DNA of 64,000 nucleotides from Cinclus cinclus. Lineage: Eukaryota > Chordata > Aves > Passeriformes > Cinclidae. The stretch covers positions 6,600,428 through 6,664,427 of the forward strand of contig NC_085067.1 of assembly GCF_963662255.1 (NCBI RefSeq), read 5' to 3'. A model generated the notes under the pieces. It did not search any database. It was given only the letters and a program-made list of their open reading frames with translations, and was not told where the DNA came from. Shown one piece after another: positions 1 to 11,927 of the stretch. Positions within the stretch are counted from its first letter, which is position 1. Every line of letters begins with the position of its first letter. Position numbers and translations under genes: made by a program.

Positions 1-1035
1 TGTGCCATACTGAGCCTCGATCCTCTTCGTCCAGGAATTCTGTGCTGAGATGGGTACTAAGCACCATGCAAACAAATCTGAAGACTTGCTGGGGTGGTGA
101 TGTTTTTTTGGCTTTGGGACAGCAGTCAGGCTTATTTCTAGGAAATTTTGTGTTCATTTACTGCAAGTCATAGAAGAGATTAGAAAATGCCTCTGCATAG
201 TAGGTATCAGTATTATTAATATTAGTACTAAACTTCAGTATTAATAAAGTAACCTAATCTATTTGTGATAATTTCACCTTGTAGTTTTGAACTGCCTTGT
301 TTTCCAAGCAGCAATTTCTCTTGTCTCATGGCTCTCACCAGGCAACAGCACGCTTGGTGAAGATTCCCATCTCCACCAAATTTCAGGAGAAGATTGCTTC
401 TATCCTGATTAGGTCTTTTCCTGTCTTCAGAAACATCCTCTTTTCCATCTATGACCTTTCAAAGCTCCTTGTTCCCATTCTGTATGAAGTTCAAACTCCT
501 CTTCCTCATTTTGCCTATCATCTATACTGACTATCAGTAATTTATCTGTCATGTCTTCTGTCTCTGCCTCCTGTCCACCATGTGCCCTGTTGAAACCTGG
601 CCACAGAAAATAAAGTGAAGCATTTTAAAGAGTTTTTAGAATTACTGTAAGGTGGCTCTGTCACTGTAAAGTAAAAAGGCCAAAGTAAAGTACTGGGTTG
701 GGAGCAACAAGCCAAAAGGAAACACCAGTGAAAAGGATTTGTCTGCATGAATATAAAATAATTTGTTCAAAGTCATTGGGCACTCACCTTTTAAGAGCTC
801 AACTCCTACTTAACAGCAGCAAAAAATGATCAGGTTTGCAAAACAGCTCAGTTTGCTGAGCACAGAGTGTTGTGTGTGTGTGAAAATCTGATCCTTCTGT
901 CACCAGGCATGCTGGGGACTGGATAAGACCAGCACCTAGGGATCTGTATTCCAGCTTTGGCCTCATGTCCTCAGACTTTCCTGATTTAGTTGTTTTCTCC
1001 ACAGACTTGCTTGCTTGTTACTTGTTTTCTTTTTT
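1..1035. other. Unique non-coding sequence, no gene recognised
   Basis: I see no exon, RNA gene or repeat that I can name. A short TG run lies near 870-882. The open frames are short (under 80 codons), with no recognisable domain. Confidence 0.6.
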
Positions 1036-1161
1036 GCTTTCTCTGTCTCCCTTTTTTCCTTTTTCTTTTCTCCTTTTCATTCTTTCTTTCCTTCTTTCCT
1101 TCTTTCCTTCCTTCCTTCTCTCTCTTTTTCTCTCTCTCTCTCTCTCTTTCTCTCTTCTCTT
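1036..1161. repeat. Polypyrimidine tract / (CTTT)n-(CTTC)n-(CT)n microsatellite
   Basis: The plus strand is almost wholly C and T across about 125 bases. T-rich blocks lead into tetranucleotide CTTT and CTTC units (about 1080-1115) and then a CT dinucleotide run (about 1116-1160). The 164-codon plus-strand and 117-codon minus-strand open frames across it are low-complexity Phe/Ser/Leu or Lys/Arg/Glu translations of the repeat and are not credible proteins. Such homopurine-homopyrimidine tracts can form triplex (H-) DNA. Confidence 0.95.
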
Positions 1162-3289
1162 GTTTATTATGTTTTCTGAGGACTAATCTGATCACATCCC
1201 AAAACATGGAGAAAGATGAGCTTTGGAACCATTTTGCATGTGTGATGAAAAAGCCCAGTTCTTCCCAGTGTGGCTGGGAATGTCCTTCTCTCTCATTGAC
1301 TAAAGGCCCTGTGTACCTTGCAGGATCAGTTGCATTCAAAAACCTGTCCTTTCAAATTTGTTTAGGTAAAGCCAGAGTGCAGATGATTCCCAGAATAGCT
1401 CTTCTGGCTTCATTTGGAATGACAGCAAAAACAAATCTAGACTTAGCTTTTCATCTCAATGGAAGGGCATACAAGAAGCAGTGAGAATATGTCATTGTTC
1501 GTAAAGGACGACGTTACATGAGAGTGAGCACAGGAGAGAGGCAGGGAGAAAGAGACTTTTCCTCTCTGCTAAATAAGGGCCATTTTGAGGTGTGTGAGGA
1601 CAGCAGGGGTCAGAGAGTGCTGGAACTGACTCTGAACTTCTGGCTGAACAATCTCCTGGAACTAAAACCAAGAATGCCTTTATCTTCAGCAACCTGCCGG
1701 GAGATGTTCCACAGCCAGCTTTCTCCACAAGAGCCAGGTTACAGTGTCTGTACATGAGAGCAACTGAAGCAAAAGCCTTTGTCTTTTAAAACAGACTGGC
1801 TCACACACAGCAGAGTAGACACAAGCCTGATATTTAATATCAGACACTGTGCAAGAATCCCTTTGTAAAACAAGAGCCATAAACCATGAGATTGTTTGCC
1901 ACATAAGAGGGAGATGGTGGGTGCAGGTGTTCACACACCATGGCTAATTAGAACAGGAATAGATGAGTCACAGGAATTAGAATTCCTCCAGTAAGGGTCT
2001 GCTCTGCACACTGGCTTGTTTTACCTACCAGGTACTACCTGAGCCACTTTTCACCATGAACCCAATCTGTTTGGCAGACACTCCTTCTGCCTCACTGTTT
2101 CCCTGTCTTAGGAAGTAAGGAAAGGCTGAGGCCCCCATTTGCCAGAGAAGTGCTTGCACTGAACTTCCACATCAATTGTCTGCACACACAGTCAGTGTCA
2201 GACCCATAAATAAAGTCTAGGAGTCCTGTTTCTTAGTCCTCTCCCACCAGCCACATTCGTCTGAGCTTGTTTTACCTGCATATCAGGGATTTTGTGGGCA
2301 ACTACAGAGACAGAGAACAGATTGCCCCCAAATGGGGTCTTCAATCACTCAACTTTTATCACTGAGAGACAGTAGCTTCCCTCTCTACCTCCTTGAAAAG
2401 CTTTTAAAATAAACACAGGTACATTAGAACAACAGCCCTTCAAAAAGAGTCCCTTCCTCCCCCTTACCTTCCTTGCTCTCCTGTCATTAAGCAGAGCAGA
2501 GCCATCCTTACATGTGACATTTGGACACATTGACTTAAGCTATTTACTTTAAGCTTTTCTTCCTCCCATTCAGGATCATTTTCATTCATTTTTCAAGTGT
2601 TTCAAAAATTCTTTTGCCAAATCCCTAGATCAGGTGATTCAGAATGAAGCAATGGGACTTGTGCCATTCTGATAAAAGCACAACTGCTGAAGCTTCCCTT
2701 CTTTTCCCACAGCCCCCTTCTGTTTAGTCCTTAACTCACAAATTATGCTGACAAAAGGAAAAATACAACAGGAGTCATAAAGGAAATATCACTTCTAAAG
2801 GCAAGTTTAATTTCCTTACCAGAGATACCACCTTGCTGGTTAAACCATGGAGTAATTGTATTCTGGGCTTAGAGTCAGTGGGTCAGATTCTGGTTTGAAT
2901 TTTATCAATAAAAATAACCACTCCTGGGCAACCTTTCATAAATATTCTTTCTTTCAAACCAGTGTCCTCTGCTGCTTGAGGATGCCTTCCTAAACCAAAT
3001 CCTAACCCAGAATTACCACATTAATGTCAGTGGAACTGACAGGTGACAGAGATCAGACTCAGAACTCCCTCACAAGGGTTTTTTCTCTCTCCCAGCAGTG
3101 GAAAGCATTGAGCAGGTTTAACAAAACCCTCCTGACTTACACTCCCTGCTCAGCAGAAGCCTGGGAGCTTTGCTGGGAAGGTTGGAGACGCAGTAGCACA
3201 GATGTGTGTCTGAAGCAAGGATGTGCTGTGCTGCTGTGGATCCTGCAGTGGCAAGGACTGAACAAAGATCTGCTTACTACCCTCTTATC
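1162..3289. other. Unique non-coding sequence, no gene recognised
   Basis: No recognisable gene or named repeat. A faint MIR-like string around 2088-2130 is too weak to call. Confidence 0.55.
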
Positions 3290-3400
3290 ATGAGCTTGGG
3301 CAAGGCATTCTCTCTATCTGACCCTTTTTTTTTGTTGTTCTCTCATTCTTATCTGTCTTGCTTAATGGCAACAGGAACATTTTGGACATTTCCTCAAGTT
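3290..3400 (+). repeat. Possible MIR-type SINE remnant
   Basis: The string at 3291-3325 (GAGCTTGGGCAAGGCATTCT and onwards) resembles the MIR core segment whose consensus reads like TGACCTTGGGCAAGTCACTT. It is followed by a pyrimidine stretch and a weak CATCTGT-like match. The match is short and decayed. Confidence 0.35.
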
Positions 3401-4014
3401 CTGTATTAGCTCCATCTAAGGATAATCTAAGACACCTCTTTTCAGGATACACAAAAGGTGGTACAGAGGGTAAGATTTAGGGATGAAGGAAGAGCTGAGT
3501 GATACCAAGTGATGTTCCCATCACAGAATGGTCACATCAGTTGTTGGGTAACTGGAATTCAGTTTGTGGGACTCCTGGGACAGCAACTCACAATAAAGTT
3601 AAGGCTTTTTCTGTGCATATAGTTTGAATTAGGGGAAATGCTCAAAATACATAAACAGGAACTAGTCTTGCAGAGAAGATAAGCTTTGGACTAAGGGGGC
3701 TGTCTCTTGCAATGTGTATTTAGTATCTACCACAGTGGGGACTAATCTCATGTTGGGTCTCTGGATCCTGGAGCTCTCCTAATGTGTATACTGCTATAAT
3801 ACACAGAACTACTTCCTTCCATTGACTGCCTTTTTGTTGCATTGTTTTGTGTAATTGACTCCCTTTTTCATCCAGAGGCCAAAAAAGTGATTATTGGAGA
3901 TTGCCAGCTCCAGACCTGAATTGTTTCATTCAGAAAGTTAATTAAAATCAACCCACCTCTTCAGAAAACCTTTACAAATACAGTGTGGATGCTCCTCTCA
4001 TCTCTGTGTTACTC

Positions 4015-4032
4015 TTTTTTTTTTTTTTTTTT
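4015..4032. repeat. Poly(T) run, 18 T
   Basis: Eighteen consecutive T. It could be the A-tail of a minus-strand retroposed sequence, but I recognise no retroposon body beside it. Confidence 0.9.
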
Positions 4033-6896
4033 AAATCACTACTCCTTAAATCATGGAAATAACTTGGCAAAGGAGCTGAATTACAAGAAAAATCAGTTAG
4101 GAACGTAGGTAAAGGCACATAATAGGTCTTTAGAGGAGAGGAATGAATTTAATTGAGTGAAAGCTCAGAAAACTCAAAAGTAAACTCAGGGTCATCAGCA
4201 TGCTTCTTTCACTTATCCCTCAGTTGCACTTCATAGATCCAGGCTTCCTTTTGCTCTGCTGTTATCACACTTTCCTTTTGCTGTGATTTATTAACTGTGG
4301 AACTGTCAAATTATGAAACTGAGGTTCTAGAAATACTTATTAATGTTTGAGAAATTCATTTCACACTTGAATACTTTTTCTAACACTTACTAATGTCCCT
4401 CATTTTGGTCATGTGGGTCTGCAGGGCAAGAAAACAAGGTATCTTATTATATATTTAGCATCTGGAGATGAAGGATGAAAAAAATGTATTTTGAAACCCC
4501 CTCAAACATCGCAGCAGCCTCATGCATTTGGTACTTGTGCTGCTGTATGTGGTGGCTGTGTGTGGATGTGCACAAGCAGGGCAATGTCTGTACATTCAGT
4601 GACACCATTCCAGCTCCCTTTCAGTCACTATTAAAAAAGCACTTCTAATCCCCTCTGAGTAGCTCGAACATAAAACTCCTTTCATGCCAGTTTTGTATTC
4701 CTCAATTTGGCGAACACTGACCTTCCCCCTGTGATTCCAATGGAACTTGTAATTCAAAAGGCATTTCTGTTTATTATTACCCTGTTAGCATACAAGAATC
4801 ATCAGGGATGCCAGTACTGCTCAGGCAACAAGGTTATTCACCGAGCTCCCTGTTGCAGCTTTGTACTGCAAACAAAAATACAGAGGCCATAGATAAATTA
4901 TGATTACTTTAGTCACAATTTAATAAGAATAATGAGCCTAAAACAATCACTGAATAATTACTTGCCTCAAGATCCTTTGCCACACTTATTTTCCACACAA
5001 AGTTTTCTGATGGAAATTCATTTAAAAAGTAGAAACAAAGACCACCAAAAATGTCAGTTTATGAATTTGCTCTTACAGGACTGGAACATTTCTACCTCTT
5101 GACACTCAGTTTTGAAATGTGTTATGTTACAACAGTATCAAATTTAACAGTTCTGAACTGGTATAGTCTTACTTAAAAGGAGGTTTTCCTTCAAAATATA
5201 ATTTTTCACAGAATACTGAGCTCTGTGTTTCCATCAGCATTAATGAAGTCAAGTTTTGTATTTAATTTAATCTGCTCAAAGTAGTCCTATTACTCTTCAT
5301 ATTTAGAGACATCATCTGATAGGAAATGGCTGCAATACCTCCAACTTTCCTAAAATACTGACAGTTTCAACCGTTTCTTAAGAAACCCTCACTAGGGACT
5401 GCAGCTCCAAACACACATCTGTTTTAAAATGTGACCATTTCTTCAGCTTAAATGGGGGACTCCTTACAACTACGGCAGTGGTGTTGCTGACCACCCAGAG
5501 GCCAGCCAGAGAAAGGAGTGACCACCAGCCATTTTTCCTTAAGCACTCTCCACAGTGCTTAATTCCCTTTGCTACCTCACTAGTTCCACCTAAGATTTCT
5601 AAATGACCATAATATCCTTATCTCGGACAAGTATTTCATGCCAGCATTGGGAACATTTTTGTTTTCAAAGCAAACTCCAGTAACATTTATAGTCTTTCAC
5701 ATTTGGTAAACTGCTCCTGATGAAAACAGTGTGCAGCAGAAGCACCTTCTTCAATGCATAGGTGTCCACTGCACGCTCAGATTATCAGACTTAATGATAG
5801 AGGAAAAAAACCTCACCTTTTTGGCAGAAGTAACATGGAAGACATAATTTATTTTTTTTACCTGCAATAAGAGGAGTGAATTCTGGTCTTGTTTAATCCA
5901 GCACATAGCTGACAATGGGGTGGGCTGGAGTGTTTGCTCTGCTGTCTCTTCTGTTTAAGCTGAGGACAAGAAAAAATGTTAAATACAACAGTGAATCCTT
6001 GCTAGGACCTGACCCTGATTGCAGCTCTGCCCCATGGATCTGCAGGCCCCTCAGTGCTCATGTTTTCAAACCTGACAATATGTTAGGGCTTAATTTTGGT
6101 ATGTAGGAAAAAAGCTCATTTGTGAGGGTAACCCCCTCTAAATTCTGTACACACAAATGCAGCAGCTCTTTCAGATCAGTATGTGTGTGCTCTTTCGAAA
6201 GTTTGTCTTTCGGCACCTCTCCTCTTTCTCTTCCTTTGCTACTGCCCTTCAAATTTTGTGTCTGTAGCTTGAAAACTTGTGCCATGTGGAAGTGCCCCAC
6301 TGTAGCTAAAGCTACAGTTTCTTCCTTAAGCTGTACACACTGGTCAATAATCACTTTGCAAATAGTTCAGCTTTTGATAAATGCAACTTAATTTTTGTGT
6401 GGAGCAAGTTTTGAGTATATTATCTCCATGGACATTTTAAAACTTGACAGGTCTGTTCTACAAATGACATATTTCTCTTAATGTTTCTTAGTATATCTGA
6501 ATCTAAAAGATTTTCATAGATGCATTCCCCTGACCATTTCACTAATAATTATTTAGCTCATTATTAATGCTTCCCTTTCACAGAACCAGAAACTGAGATG
6601 CAGGTATCTGAGAGAAGTGCTATTGTTTCTAGAAGTATAATTGGATTCTGATTTCTAGAATTCACCTTGCTGAGGGCTCAGCTCTTCTAAAAAAAGCTGT
6701 CTACAAGGGTCAGAAAGAAACTATAAAATTGCCTAACACCTATTAATCTACTCCTCTTTTAGGTCCATAGCCATGAACTCATTGACATAAAATCTCTCAT
6801 ACTTGTGAGATCATGTGTTAGAAAATTAGTCCTGGTGTGCCCAAAGAGTTGGCCCCACATTACATTATTTCCTTATACAAACAGTAACAAAATACT
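4033..6896. other. AT-rich unique non-coding sequence
   Basis: No gene, RNA or identifiable repeat seen. Open frames are all under 100 codons and unlike known proteins. Confidence 0.55.
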
Positions 6897-6924
6897 CCCC
6901 CCCTGCCACCACCCCCCCCCCCCC
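6897..6924. repeat. C-rich run (C7 and C13)
   Basis: Seven C at 6897-6903 and thirteen C at 6912-6924, separated by a short TGCCACCA spacer. The complementary G runs could form a G-quadruplex, and the C strand an i-motif. Such runs also commonly carry sequencing length errors. Confidence 0.9.
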
Positions 6925-6930
6925 AAATGT

Positions 6931-8464
6931 ATTTTATTTTAAGGAAATGCAACAGGAAAGAACAAAAGTAAAATTCCCATTTGTGAAAGCACAGCATGTA
7001 CAACTTCACTGTAACAGGCAGCAAAAGGTCTAAGAGCAAAAAAGGACTACTGAGACCTGCACACAGAGTTTCTCATAAATTAGCTCAGAAAACCAAAGGT
7101 AGAACACCGCATGCTAGAGAAGGCTTGAAGCACACAAAATATTTTTAAAGTCCTTTAGCAATATTAAAATTCTGCTCAGAAACAACTGTCGTAATGTGAT
7201 TTCCCCCTCTCCTTCCTTGTGAATCAATTGTGCAGCCATTCTCTTTGTTAAAAATTTTCAAAACTGTAGAAAAATGGATTTAGTTCCCACCCTGGAAAAA
7301 TGAAGGAAAGTACTTAATGCATTGGTGTTGGGGCACAAAGTGCATTTGTTGTGCTCCTGAATGTAACATGATCTGAACCAAGGCAGGAGAATGAACACTT
7401 TGCAGCCCCTGATGGATTTCAGATTTATTAGACACTGGAATGTTTTTTTTCCCCCCTTGTCTATAAGAACATGGTGTGTAAGATGATAAAGGGCAGGAAT
7501 AAAGGGAGCAGACATTGTAGCCCTTAAAATTAAAAGAACTATTTCTAGATTTTCAAAGTGTCAATGTATGAAGAAGCAGCCTAAATAGAAGCGTTGCATT
7601 ATTCAGTATGCTTTCCTCTTGGAAAGAAAAACATTCTGCAACCACTGACAAAGCTATGGATGTGTGACTAATACTACTTTTATTTTCTTATATGGAGAAA
7701 AACCCCATCACAAGGCCTAAATGGAATATTTATGCTGTAAGATAATACACTCGTACCTGTAAATTATGAGTGCAAGTTGTAATAATTCATCCTTAGTTTC
7801 ATTACTCATGCACTGTGGAGCTTTCAAGATTAGGGATGGATTTGTTATGCCACTACATTCCAGTATATGTTTTCCTTTTTCCCTTTTTAACCTTCTCTCT
7901 CTTCTCTGGCACATACATCCTGTACAAGAAGAGCAAATTTCTTTGCACCAACACATACAGACTGTATGAGCTACACAGAACTGGTATCCCTTTCAAAGGA
8001 CATATTAATGATCCATTTTATGATGTTAACCAGGTTGAAAAAAAATTAGCTCAGGGCAGAGGGATATAATTTCAAATAAATTTGGAGGAAAGTTTCCTAT
8101 TCAGAGAAGAGCTCCAAGGTGTAACATTAATAAAACACTGTTGTAGTCTAACGTTACAGGATAGTTCTCTTGAGCTTCCAGGATGAGAACCACAGTAGTC
8201 TGCTTGTAGTAGCAGGAGTTCTGCTCCTGTATCTATGCATTGCTCTGTAAAAGGGAATAGCAAAAGTCTGGAATGAATTGCTTCAAAGATTAGAATTCCC
8301 ATGATAATATAAACAACAAAACTATTCACTGAAAGTGAAGTTATGTTTAATATATAAGCAGGGGAATAAACAAGTTCTGTTCTTCTATTTTTGACTCTGT
8401 ATTTTAAATGTCTGAAAGTGATGTATGTCTGGCAGAGATGACAAGGCCAAGGAGACAGTTTGGG
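6931..8464. other. AT-rich unique non-coding sequence
   Basis: No gene or identifiable repeat seen. Open frames here are short and low in complexity. Confidence 0.55.
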
Positions 8465-8634
8465 CCAGTGTTTGAGCACTGGCACTCCAGGCTCTGCTGG
8501 GGTCTGCTACTGACTTTTTGTGTAATCTTGGCTGAGTCATTTAAATTCTTTATGCTCTGATTTCACCAGTCTGTAAAATAGGTGTAATCCTCCCCCCTTT
8601 ACCTCACACAGCAAAATAATCTGTGAAACATCTT
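8465..8634 (+). repeat. MIR-type SINE remnant
   Basis: The order of blocks matches MIR from its tRNA-like head into its core: a GTGTTTGAGCACTGG-like start, then CTGCTACTGACTTTTTGTGT, AATCTTGGCTGAGTCATTTA, CACCAGTCTGTAAAATAGG, and a decayed 3' part. Divergence is high, as expected for a repeat that predates birds. Confidence 0.75.
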
Positions 8635-9557
8635 AGATGGCATGATATGTTCAGGCAAATTTCACTTCAGTAAAACACTCTCTTTATGAGCTCTATTTGT
8701 CCACAGATCTTTTTGTCCTGCAAATCTCTACCCCCAGACACATACATACACAGCCATGTCACTGTCGCCTGAAAGATGAGAAGATCATGCCTTTACTGTG
8801 AAATCAAAACCATCATTCTGCTGCTATGGCTGCAGAAATTGCATTAACTTTAAGTCTTTTCAAAGACCTAATCTTGCTTGTGAGAAGTCCCAGTAAAAAT
8901 CAGTAGGATACTTCAAGCCATTAAGGAAAGCAGGATCTGGTCTCTTGTAGAGCATTGAGGTAAACCAGACATACTAGTGCAGTTTGCATTGGACAGCTCT
9001 CAATTAGAATGTCAAGATTTATAGTGTATTTTATCCGGTTTTCATTCTCCACTGTTCAGTTTAACTTTTGACCTATGGTTATTGGCAGAAGAGGGCTTGT
9101 CCCAGAGGGCCATTAGTCCCTTCCAGAGGCCTTCTAAGAAGTGCCAAAAAACAGGGTGGGAAACAGGTCTCTTTGTAACAGGACCCCTCCTCTGAAACCA
9201 CCATCCATAGGACAGTCAGTATAAAAGAAAATAGAAGATCCCTCCGGATTTTCTTCACTAAGTAGTTAAGGTTTTGCATTGTTTCTTTTCTCTCTTGTCC
9301 TGGCAAAAGATCAGATGGAAACAAGTCCTGTAGAAAGGGTAAAAAGTAATTGTGTCAGAAAAATCTGTATAGAGTCAAAGTGAAAGAAAATAGAGGTTAT
9401 AAATATAGAGAACATATGCTGATATATGAGATATAGTAAGGCGTGACATCCAGGGGTTCTCCAGGGGGCTGGAGTTGATAAAGTTGATAAAGCTCTCAGC
9501 CAACATGGGACACAGCACCCTTACAATATATGATAGAAGAACATGAGTTGTAGATGC
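8635..9557. other. Unique non-coding sequence
   Basis: No gene recognised. A short GTTGATAAA direct repeat occurs near 9474-9492. Confidence 0.5.
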
Positions 9558-9572
9558 AAAAAAAAAAAAAAA
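9558..9572. repeat. Poly(A) run, 15 A
   Basis: Fifteen consecutive A. It may be a retroposon tail on the plus strand, but the sequence upstream is not recognisable. Confidence 0.9.
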
Positions 9573-10039
9573 TAGAAAAAAGAAAATGTATGGGGATAAA
9601 TTGATTTACCCAGGTTGAATAAGCTCTGCTCAATGCATTCCCTTCAAAAAGGGAGATGAGGGCTGTGCTGAAGGGTAGTCTGCTGGCATGTAACTCGTAC
9701 AATTTCTCAAAGCAAAATACACTGATGAAAATATTAAACAGAATTAATGATCTTGCTGTAGGACTGTGCTGGTGACACAAAATAAGGGCAGTGATGTAAA
9801 TGTGGAGGGCCATAGTATTCCAGGGAAAGACTCATATGATCCTGGCCATTCCAGCATTAGGAGTGAAATGTAATAGGATTCAAATCAGGCTGTTTGGTTG
9901 GAGATTAATAACAACAATGCTTCACAGTGAGCCAGATGCTCCTTGGATGAAGATGTCCTTACAGCAGGAAGGTTCTCCAAGGGCCTTCCCATGGACACAG
10001 GGGGACAAAAATAAGCAGCTCGCTTTAGGATAGAGCCAG

Positions 10040-10140
10040 CATCATTTGCAAAAGGGATTATATAATGTAGTTTCCTCTAACAACAGAGGACTAGTCTGAT
10101 GAACCAGAAGGCCCCTTCCAGTCCTATTGTTCTTGCTATT
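10040..10140 (+). repeat. Possible old CR1 LINE 3' tail
   Basis: The segment at 10089-10135, including GGACTAGTCTGATGAACCAG and GGCCCCTTCCAGTCCTATTG, resembles the CR1 3' end, whose consensus has a GGACTAGATGATCT block followed by GGTCCCTTCCAACC. The terminal 8-bp microsatellite of CR1 is not clearly present. The match is partial. Confidence 0.45.
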
Positions 10141-10470
10141 CCCAAAGTTAAATTAACACCAACCTTGCCTGGCAACATTGTCCCTGTGCCTGTGGAGAGG
10201 GAGTTTGTCCTGGGGCTCCTGGGACAAGATGTCTCTGTAAATGGGAACTGAAAACCCTGTAAATGGGAACTAGAGGAGGTGCCAGGTTTGTAATTTTAAA
10301 AACCCAATAAAAAAACCAAAATGGATCTAAATCCTCCTGTTTTGTGGCACAGAAAGGCCTGTAAGGACACAAGACCAGCCTTAAATCCCCCTCAGGAGCA
10401 GCTCACGGCTGATAACACAGCACCAGTCCCCTCACAAAGGAACTTGCTGTCCTCTGACAGCCTGCAGCCA
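10141..10470. other. Non-coding segment left of the duplicated block, with a short tandem repeat
   Basis: A 15-base string CTGTAAATGGGAACT occurs at 10235 and again at 10257 (period 22). The segment is more GC-rich than its surroundings towards its right end and runs directly into the 271-bp duplicated unit. I recognise no family. Confidence 0.6.
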
Positions 10471-10741
10471 TTGGGGCAGAAACAACAAATTTGGGAAAGT
10501 GACTTTTTTTTCTAGACAGCAGGAATTGAGTGAGGTCTCCCACCTCCTTCCCCCAGGCCGGCCTTCTCACAGCCATCCCGGCCTGTCAGGATGTCAGGGC
10601 CTTCATACCCCAACAAATCCCCGGCCTGGAGGCAATCTCTCCCACCTATATCATATATATGACATATATCTATATATTTTACATATAGATATGTATATGA
10701 CATGTGTGACACGAGGTGAAATTCAGCCGTGCAGGGCTGCC
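10471..10741. repeat. Direct repeat unit X, copy 1 (271 bp)
   Basis: This 271-bp segment reappears at 10825-11095 (period 354) with a single difference, A at 10702 against G at 11056. It starts in TTGGGGCAGAAACAACAAAT, passes through a C-rich region (CCCAGGCCGGCC) and an AT-rich alternating tract (about 10644-10703), and ends in GTGCAGGGCTGCC. The AT tract holds a perfect 10-bp inverted repeat (ATATCTATAT / ATATAGATAT) around a 7-base loop. I recognise no repeat family. A 207-codon open frame runs through both copies only because the copies repeat, and it is not credible as a gene. Confidence 0.95.
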
Positions 10742-10823
10742 CTCACAGCAGCGGCCAGGCCTCAGCCACTCTTCCATCCCTCAGCAATGGCGATGCCTGT
10801 CAGGGGCCCTGCCCTTCCCAGCC
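10739..10823. repeat. Inverted repeat arm Y (left, 85 bp)
   Basis: The arm runs from GCCCTCACAGCAG to CCCTTCCCAGCC. Its reverse complement is at 11099-11183, with about 5 mismatches in 85 bp by eye. It lies between the two X copies and overlaps the last bases of X copy 1. Confidence 0.93.
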
Positions 10824-10824
10824 T

Positions 10825-11095
10825 TTGGGGCAGAAACAACAAATTTGGGAAAGTGACTTTTTTTTCTAGACAGCAGGAATTGAGTGAGGTCTCCCACCTC
10901 CTTCCCCCAGGCCGGCCTTCTCACAGCCATCCCGGCCTGTCAGGATGTCAGGGCCTTCATACCCCAACAAATCCCCGGCCTGGAGGCAATCTCTCCCACC
11001 TATATCATATATATGACATATATCTATATATTTTACATATAGATATGTATATGACGTGTGTGACACGAGGTGAAATTCAGCCGTGCAGGGCTGCC
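10825..11095. repeat. Direct repeat unit X, copy 2 (271 bp)
   Basis: Second copy of the unit at 10471-10741, 270 of 271 bases identical. It forms the loop between inverted arms Y (10739-10823) and Y' (11099-11183). Confidence 0.95.
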
Positions 11096-11098
11096 GGG

Positions 11099-11183
11099 GG
11101 CTGGGAAGGGCAGGGCCCCTGACAGGCACCGCCATTGCTGAGGGACGGAGGAGTGGCTGAGGCCTGGACCCTGCTGTGAGGGC
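11099..11183. repeat. Inverted repeat arm Y' (right, 85 bp)
   Basis: Runs from GGCTGGGAAGGGCAGGG to CTGCTGTGAGGGC and is the reverse complement of 10739-10823 with about 5 differences. It is followed at once by the short palindrome GGCAGCGCTGCC. Confidence 0.93.
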
Positions 11184-11553
11184 AGCGCTGCCTCCTCAGG
11201 GGAACAAAGCAGATTTAAAACGATACCAAAATGGGCTAACATGGCCCAGGGTCTGTGGGGTAGTAGCACTGCCTCTGAGTCTCTCTTCGGGACATGATTT
11301 TGGGTGTTGAGCTGCTCAAGCTGAGTAACAAAATGGAGGGAAAGCTGTTTGATTTGACTGCCTGAGAGCTGGCAGAGCCATCGGAGCACACAGGCCTGAG
11401 CAAAGCAGGGTGGGTGAAGTAACAGCAATTTAAAACCTGTGGGAATAGAAATTCCCCTTCCCTGACTTCCCAGCCTCGTGGAGCTGAAGAGAGGCACCTG
11501 GTCTGCCAGGACTGCCCTGCCGAAGGTCAATGTCAGTGCCTCACTTTCAGGAG
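11184..11553. other. Unassigned segment between the inverted repeat and the LTR
   Basis: GC-moderate, non-coding in appearance. It abuts the LTR edge at 11554. There is no primer-binding-site-like TGG string directly outside that LTR end, so I cannot show that this is internal retroviral sequence. Confidence 0.45.
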
Positions 11554-11923
11554 TGTTATAAATGAGAAACAAAAAGTCTCAATATTCAGCAAAATGTATA
11601 TTGCTTTATTTGATATGGATGGAGCAAGCAGTGCTGGGCAACGTGAGGGGTCAGTGCCCACTCCACGCTCCATCAAACCTTGGTTTGAAGCCTCTTCCTA
11701 TACCATGGTCTCTTGTTGTAATTTTTAACTTTGCCAGGTAAGCAGTGGTGGTCAAATAAACATCCATAAAGTCTCTGGGTGACAGTCAGTCTCATAGATA
11801 ACCATCTGGTCTTGGTAGATAAAAACCGGCAAAAATCGGGAAGTCTGGTCTTTGTAGATAGGCAGCATTGATCAAACAAAGGCAGGAAGTCTGATTTTGC
11901 AAAATCCATCGGACTATTGGAAA

Positions 11924-11927
11924 GTCT
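11924..11927. repeat. Target-site duplication GTCT, left copy
   Basis: GTCT lies directly before the nested LTR and again directly after it (12578-12581). The uninterrupted LTR copy at 51.5 kb has a single GTCT at the same point, which proves the insertion site. Confidence 0.95.

Noticed and set aside
990..1484. 164-codon frame starting with a hydrophobic run that looks like a membrane segment
   Set aside because: The Phe/Leu/Ser run is the CTTT/CT microsatellite in translation.
4015..4032. Poly(T) as the tail of a minus-strand processed pseudogene
   Set aside because: No coding-like or RNA-like sequence is visible next to it and no flanking duplication was found.
10499..11122. 207-codon plus-strand open frame
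   Set aside because: It exists because the same 271-bp non-coding unit is repeated; the peptide is a repeat of itself, spans the AT hairpin, and has no domain.
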